Part shown: piece by piece, positions 58,501-64,000 of the stretch | Position numbering within the stretch: the stretch's first letter is position 1 | Layout: every line of letters begins with the position of its first letter | Assembly (NCBI RefSeq): GCF_025564065.1 | Contig: NZ_JAMGZK010000053.1 | Span: forward strand, 186,001 to 250,000 | DNA: 64,000 bases | Source of the DNA: Silvania hatchlandensis | GTDB taxonomy: Bacteria; Pseudomonadota; Gammaproteobacteria; Enterobacterales; Enterobacteriaceae | Reading direction: 5' to 3' | Notes under the pieces: generated by a model | Told to the model about the DNA's origin: nothing | Seen by the model: only the letters and a program-made list of their open reading frames with translations | The model's database searches: none | Position numbers and translations under genes: made by a program

Positions 58501-58600
58501 GTGTGGCGGTATCGCCGGTAAAACCCTGTTGCTCCAAAGCCTGCAAAAAATTGAGCACCAGCTGAACGACGCCCGGTGCCTGAGAAATTTGTGGGATCAT
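55544..58600 (-). CDS. ydiJ: FAD-linked oxidase / Fe-S protein YdiJ (D-2-hydroxyglutarate dehydrogenase)
   Basis: 1018-residue fusion. N-terminal FAD-binding type-4 domain ([20 protein letters not shown], about residues 80-105), FAD-oxidase C-terminal domain (to about 530, ALDMCDP and NPGKICPP), then ferredoxin-like Cys motif [12 protein letters not shown] (about 670) and a CCG-type domain with [14 protein letters not shown] and [10 protein letters not shown]. coli YdiJ has been reported to oxidise D-2-hydroxyglutarate. Length and architecture match K-12. Confidence 0.95.
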   Translation of the reverse strand: MIPQISQAPGVVQLVLNFLQALEQQGFTGDTATRYADRLTMATDNSIYQLLPDAVVFPRSTADVALIARLASQERFTSLIFTPRGGGTGTNGQALNQGIIVDMSRYMNRIIEINPEEGWVRVEAGVIKDQLNQYLKPYGYFFAPELSTSNRATLGGMINTDASGQGSLVYGKTSDHVLGVRAVLLGGDILDTQPMPVELAETLGKDNTTSGRIYRTVLDSCRDNRQLIIDKFPKLNRFLTGYDLRHVFNDDLSQFDLTRILTGSEGTLAMITEARLDITRLPKVRRLVNVKYNSFDSALRNAPFMVEARALSVETVDSKVLNLAREDIVWHSVSELITDVPDKEMLGLNIVEFAGDDGELIDSQVASLCQRLDELMAQGEGGVIGWQLCQELSGIERIYAMRKKAVGLLGNAKGAAKPIPFAEDTCVPPEHLADYIVEFRALLDSHGLSYGMFGHVDAGVLHVRPALDMCDPQQEILMKKISDDVVTLTAKYGGLLWGEHGKGFRAEYSPAFFGEQLYAELRKIKAAFDPDNRLNPGKICPPAGVDAPMMQVDAVKRGTYDRQIPIAVRSSWRGAMECNGNGLCFNFDAKSPMCPSMKITSNRIHSPKGRATLVREWLRLLADRGVDPLALEKELPEKRASLRTLVERTRNSWHARKGEYDFSHEVKEAMSGCLACKACSTQCPIKIDVPEFRSRFLQLYHTRYLRPMRDHLVATVESYAPLMARAPKTFNFFINQPLVRKLSEKHIGMIDLPLLSTPSLQRQMVGHRSANLTLEQLEALSPAQKAKTVLVVQDPFTSYYDAQVVADFIRLVERLGYQPVLLPFSPNGKAQHIKGFLNRFARTAQKTSDFLNRVSLLGMPMVGVDPALVLCYRDEYKQTLGDKRGDFNVMLVHEWLPAIVNAQATQETSGEAWYLFGHCTEVTALPGAPAQWASIFARFGAKLESVSVGCCGMAGTYGHEVVNHANSLGIYELSWHQAMQRLPRNRCLATGYSCRSQVKRVEGSGVRHPLQALLEIMG

Positions 58601-58807
58601 TACTGTCGACCCTGCCCCATCTAAATTGTTGTAGATAATCGTTTGCGTTGTGTCTCCCTGTTTGTATCACATTTTTTTCTTATGCGCCCGACAGAATTAC
58701 AGGCAGAATCTGCCTGTCAAAAATCGCTGAAATCACTAATCATTAGAGTCACGTGGTTTCATGTTCTCACCAGCTATGCTGGTATCCTTCAAAGGTAAAT
58801 TCAAACT

Positions 58808-59920
58808 ATGGTCAATCGACATCAGCCCAGGGACGTTGCGCAAATTTTGCTGTCGGTGCTGTTCCTGGCAATCATGATTATTGCGTGTCTGTGGATCGTT
58901 CAACCTTTTATTCTTGGCTTCGCGTGGGCGGGAACCGTGGTGATTGCCACCTGGCCGCTGTTTATCCGCCTGGAGCGCCTGCTGTTTGGTCGCCGTTCGC
59001 TGGCGGTGCTGGTGATGACCCTGCTGCTGGTGCTGGTGTTTGTGATCCCGATTGCCCTGCTGGTCAACAGTCTGGTGGATGGCAGCGGGCCGCTTATCAC
59101 CAGCATTTCCAGCGGCGATATGTCACTACCGGATCTGGCGTGGCTTAACGACATCCCGCTGGTTGGCGATAAGCTGTATGCCGGCTGGCACAACCTGCTG
59201 GAGATGGGCGGCAGCGCGATTATGGCCAAAGTCAGGCCTTATATCGGCGCCACCACCACCTGGTTTGTCGGCACCGCTGCGCACCTTGGCCGCTTTGTGG
59301 TCCACTGCGTGCTGATGCTGCTGTTCAGCGCTCTGCTGTACTGGCGCGGCGAGCAGGTGGCACTGGGGGTTCGCCATTTTGCGACGCGCCTCGCCTCCGC
59401 GCGCGGTGATGCCGCGATGCTGCTGGCGGCGCAGGCTGTCCGGGCCGTCGCCCTGGGCGTGGTCGTCACGGCGCTGGTGCAATCGGTGCTGGGCGGGATT
59501 GGTCTGGCGATTGCTGGCGTGCCTTACGCCACGCTGTTCACCGTACTGATGCTGTTAACCTGCCTGATGCAACTCGGGCCGCTGCTGGTGCTGGTTCCGG
59601 CCATTATCTGGCTGTACTGGAGCGGGGATACCACCTGGGGCACGGTGCTGCTGGTCTGGAGCTGCGTAGTGGGAACGATGGATAACGTGATCCGCCCGAT
59701 ACTGATCCGCATGGGTGCCGATCTGCCGTTAATCCTGATCCTCTCCGGCGTGATCGGCGGTCTGATCGCCTTCGGAATGATCGGTCTGTTTATCGGTCCG
59801 GTGCTGCTGGCGGTCTCCTGGCGACTGTTCTCCGCCTGGGTGCATGAAGTGCCGATGCCGCAGACCGATCCTGATGTGCTGCTGGCATCCCTGAACGATA
59901 CGGAAGAGGTGAATAAGTAA
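58808..59920 (+). CDS. ydiK: AI-2E-family transporter YdiK
   Basis: 370-residue membrane protein with about eight spans, of the AI-2E (TqsA/PerM) family. It starts MVNRHQPRDVAQILLSVLF and includes the conserved GTMDNVIRPILIRMGADLP and ILSGVIGGLIAFGMIGLFIGP near the C-terminus. The transported compound is not established. It is divergent from ydiJ as in K-12. Confidence 0.94.
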   Translation: MVNRHQPRDVAQILLSVLFLAIMIIACLWIVQPFILGFAWAGTVVIATWPLFIRLERLLFGRRSLAVLVMTLLLVLVFVIPIALLVNSLVDGSGPLITSISSGDMSLPDLAWLNDIPLVGDKLYAGWHNLLEMGGSAIMAKVRPYIGATTTWFVGTAAHLGRFVVHCVLMLLFSALLYWRGEQVALGVRHFATRLASARGDAAMLLAAQAVRAVALGVVVTALVQSVLGGIGLAIAGVPYATLFTVLMLLTCLMQLGPLLVLVPAIIWLYWSGDTTWGTVLLVWSCVVGTMDNVIRPILIRMGADLPLILILSGVIGGLIAFGMIGLFIGPVLLAVSWRLFSAWVHEVPMPQTDPDVLLASLNDTEEVNK

Positions 59921-59929
59921 TCATCGCCA

Positions 59930-59953
59930 TTCTGGTGGGTTCGCCCACCAGAA
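59930..59953 (+). terminator. Hairpin after ydiK
   Basis: TTCTGGTGGG-TTCG-CCCACCAGAA, 10-bp stem. No T-run follows. Confidence 0.55.
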
Positions 59954-60060
59954 AGTTAAGCATTGCTTAACATTTGCTTTTTATTTAACCGCACCTGAAC
60001 TGACTCGCCACCGTAATCGCCTCATTCACCTCACAAAATCTTCACCGCTGTTAAACTATT

Positions 60061-60075
60061 GAGACGAATCTGATC
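60061..60075 (+). promoter_or_regulatory. Probable RcsB site of rprA
   Basis: GAGACGAATCTGATC upstream of rprA matches the sequence at the Rcs-responsive rprA promoter as recalled from E. coli. Confidence 0.5.
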
Positions 60076-60108
60076 GACGCAAAAATCCGTCATGCCTACT
60101 ATTAGGTC

Positions 60109-60213
60109 ACGGTTATGAATCAACACCTTGATTTATAAGCATGGAAATCCCCTGAGTGAAACAATGAATTGCTGTGTGTAGTCTTTGCCCATCTCCCACG
60201 ATGGGTTTTTTTT
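60109..60213 (+). ncRNA. rprA: Small RNA RprA
   Basis: About 105 nt closely matching E. coli RprA. The 5' part has TTGATTTATAAGCATGGAAA; the rpoS-pairing region with AAATCCCCTGAGTG follows, and the 3' terminator hairpin GCCCATC-N-GATGGG has a run of T. RprA pairs with the rpoS leader with Hfq and raises sigma-S translation; it is induced by the Rcs phosphorelay. Located downstream of ydiK as in K-12; ydiL and beyond are absent and ppsA follows directly. Confidence 0.95.
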
Positions 60214-60318
60214 TATCCTGAAAACACACGCACTACAGCAGCTTACCTTAATACATCACGCAGTGGCTCAGCATGCGCCACTCGGCAGGCGCGGCGGTGA
60301 AGAAGCAGGCGCAAAAAA

Positions 60319-60345
60319 AAAGGTGAGGATGTTATCCTCACCTTT
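60319..60345 (-). terminator. ppsA terminator
   Basis: AAAGGTGAGGAT / ATCCTCACCTTT hairpin with a run of nine T on the minus strand, 21 bp past the ppsA stop. Confidence 0.9.
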
Positions 60346-60365
60346 TATGCGGTATGACCGACAGC

Positions 60366-62744
<2,379 letters not shown>

Positions 62745-62833
62745 CGAAACAATCCTTTTGTGATATATGAACGGGTTTTAAGAAACTCCTTACTGCGTAT
62801 TTATACTGGCATATTTATCCGCGCTAAAAAAAC

Positions 62834-62849
62834 GGTGAATCGTGTAAGC
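62834..62849 (-). promoter_or_regulatory. Probable Cra (FruR) site of ppsA
   Basis: GGTGAATCGTGTAAGC carries the TGAAWCG half of the Cra consensus, about 90 bp upstream of ppsA. Cra activates ppsA in E. coli. Confidence 0.5.
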
Positions 62850-62948
62850 AATTTTATTTTTTAGCTTTTAAGACTGTTCCCGCTTAAATCATAACCTAAT
62901 GATTAATATAGATTCCCACAGTAAATATCAGACTTTAGGGTGATTTAT

Positions 62949-62997
62949 AAAAATGAAACACCCCTTTCATTAAAAATAAAAATAGTGTTTCATTTTT
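62949..62997. repeat. 13-bp inverted repeat upstream of ppsR
   Basis: AAAAATGAAACAC and GTGTTTCATTTTT, perfect, separated by 23 nt. Confidence 0.8.
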
Positions 62998-63082
62998 AAT
63001 TTCAGAAGCGGGTCGGCTGTTGTATTTTACTTTTTTAATTTATGCTTTCAGGCAATTACCACTGAGAGTTAAGGTGCGCAAA

Positions 63083-63916
63083 ATGGATAATGCTGTCGAT
63101 CGCCACGTTTTTTATATTTCTGATGGTACGGCGATCACCGCCGAAGTGCTGGGCCACGCGGTGATGTCGCAATTCCCGGTCGCCATCAACAGCATCACCC
63201 TGCCTTTCGTTGAAAACGAGAGCCGCGCCAAAGCGGTGAAAGACCAAATCGACGCCATCTTCCGGCAAACCGGCGAGCGTCCGCTGGTGTTTTACTCGAT
63301 TGTCATCCCGGAAATTCGCAATATCATTTTGCAGAGTGAAGGCTTTTGTCAGGACATCGTGCAGGCATTGGTTGCTCCGCTGCAGCAAGAGTTGAAGCTG
63401 GATCCGACCCCTGTCGCCCACCGCACCCACGGCCTGAACCCGGCGAATATTATCAAGTACGACGCCCGTATCGCCGCCATTGACTACACCCTTGCCCATG
63501 ATGACGGCATTTCGATGCGTAACCTCGATCAGGCGCAGGTGATTTTGCTCGGCGTGTCGCGCTGCGGGAAAACCCCTACCAGCCTGTATCTGGCGCTGCA
63601 GTTTGGTATCCGTGCCGCCAACTACCCCTTTATTGCCGACGACATGGACAATCTGGTGCTCCCCGCTGCGCTAAAACCGCTGCAGCACAAGCTGTTTGGC
63701 CTGACGATTAACCCGGAACGGCTGGCAGCAATCCGCGAAGAGCGCCGGGAGAACAGCCGTTACGCCTCAATGCGCCAGTGTCGTCTGGAGGTGTCGGAAG
63801 TCGAAGCGCTGTACCGGAAGAACAACATTCCGTGGCTGAACAGCACCAACTATTCCGTGGAAGAAATCGCCACCAAGATCCTTGATATCATGGGCCTGAA
63901 CCGCCGCATGTACTAA
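63083..63916 (+). CDS. ppsR: PEP synthase regulatory kinase/phosphorylase PpsR
   Basis: 277-residue DUF299 protein that inactivates PpsA by ADP-dependent phosphorylation of a Thr and reactivates it by phosphate-dependent dephosphorylation. The P-loop-like motif is [18 protein letters not shown] (about residues 149-166). The ATG at 63083 gives the K-12 start [15 protein letters not shown]; an in-frame start 63 bases upstream is unsupported. A TrpR-type operator for the downstream aroH overlaps its last codons. Confidence 0.96.
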   Translation: MDNAVDRHVFYISDGTAITAEVLGHAVMSQFPVAINSITLPFVENESRAKAVKDQIDAIFRQTGERPLVFYSIVIPEIRNIILQSEGFCQDIVQALVAPLQQELKLDPTPVAHRTHGLNPANIIKYDARIAAIDYTLAHDDGISMRNLDQAQVILLGVSRCGKTPTSLYLALQFGIRAANYPFIADDMDNLVLPAALKPLQHKLFGLTINPERLAAIREERRENSRYASMRQCRLEVSEVEALYRKNNIPWLNSTNYSVEEIATKILDIMGLNRRMY

Positions 63917-63929
63917 CAGGCTAGTACAT
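63908..63929 (+). promoter_or_regulatory. TrpR operator (aroH promoter)
   Basis: ATGTACTA-ACAGGC-TAGTACAT has 8-bp perfect arms and the spacing of the TrpR consensus GTACTA-N6-TAGTAC. A TATACT follows at 63945-63950. In K-12 aroH, a TrpR-repressed DAHP synthase gene, lies immediately downstream; here it falls beyond the window. Confidence 0.8.
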
Positions 63930-64000
63930 AAGTTCGCGTTCATGTATACTCCCACCCCATGCCAGGGCAGTGATGCCCTGCACTTGAAATCAGCGGGGAT

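Larger units (their letters stand above)
62745..63082. other. ppsA-ppsR divergent control region (338 bp)
   Basis: AT-rich. Holds a Cra-like site near ppsA and a 13-bp inverted repeat near ppsR. No gene seen. Confidence 0.6.

Overview
The window is a piece of an enterobacterial chromosome (Enterobacter/Lelliottia/Leclercia/Citrobacter-like; the sequence alone does not settle the genus). Its backbone follows the Escherichia coli K-12 sodB-to-aroH segment nearly gene for gene: sodB, ydhP, ynhF, purR, punR, punC, cfa, ribC, mdtK, two tRNA-Val(GAC), ydhS, then fumD, pykF, lpp, ldtE, sufABCDSE, menI, ydiJ, ydiK, rprA, ppsA, ppsR and the aroH operator. These genes were recognised by protein similarity recalled from E. 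coli, by length and by motifs.

Two blocks do not belong to the K-12 backbone. Block 1 (about 11.3-32.4 kb plus a metNIQ-like operon to 35.3 kb) sits where K-12 carries the ydhT-ydhY oxidoreductase genes. It holds: (a) a divergent catabolic locus around a LacI-type regulator with two matching palindromic operators. One arm encodes two NTF2/SnoaL-like proteins, a HisD-like dehydrogenase and an amidase; the other encodes an MFS transporter, a second HisD-like dehydrogenase, an SDR, an alpha/beta hydrolase, an HpcH/HpaI aldolase and a bicupin. (b) A carbonic anhydrase and a metallo-beta-lactamase-fold protein. (c) A 732-bp IS4-type MITE with a 12-bp target duplication, inserted into a transcription terminator and packed with hairpins that expose GGA in their loops. 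(d) A sensor kinase, a response regulator and a periplasmic HbpS/GlcG-like protein. (e) An amino-acid ABC transporter operon. (f) A second MetNIQ-type transporter.

Block 2 (about 44.8-54.8 kb) is an integrative element between sufA and menI. It is bounded by a 21-bp imperfect direct repeat (19/21), with a tyrosine integrase next to the right copy and arm-site-like repeats inside the left copy. It carries an SOS-controlled pair (LexA box, a 79-aa phage-type protein and a UmuD'-like protein lacking the catalytic Ser/Lys) and a six-gene chaperone-usher fimbrial operon with two chaperones and a LuxR-type regulator. It is visibly more AT-rich than the flanks.

The remaining backbone genes serve central metabolism and envelope maintenance: pyruvate kinase and PEP synthase with its regulatory kinase, each with a probable Cra site; Suf Fe-S assembly under a Fur box; Braun lipoprotein with an L,D-transpeptidase; cyclopropane fatty acid synthase with a long leader; and the Rcs-linked sRNA RprA.
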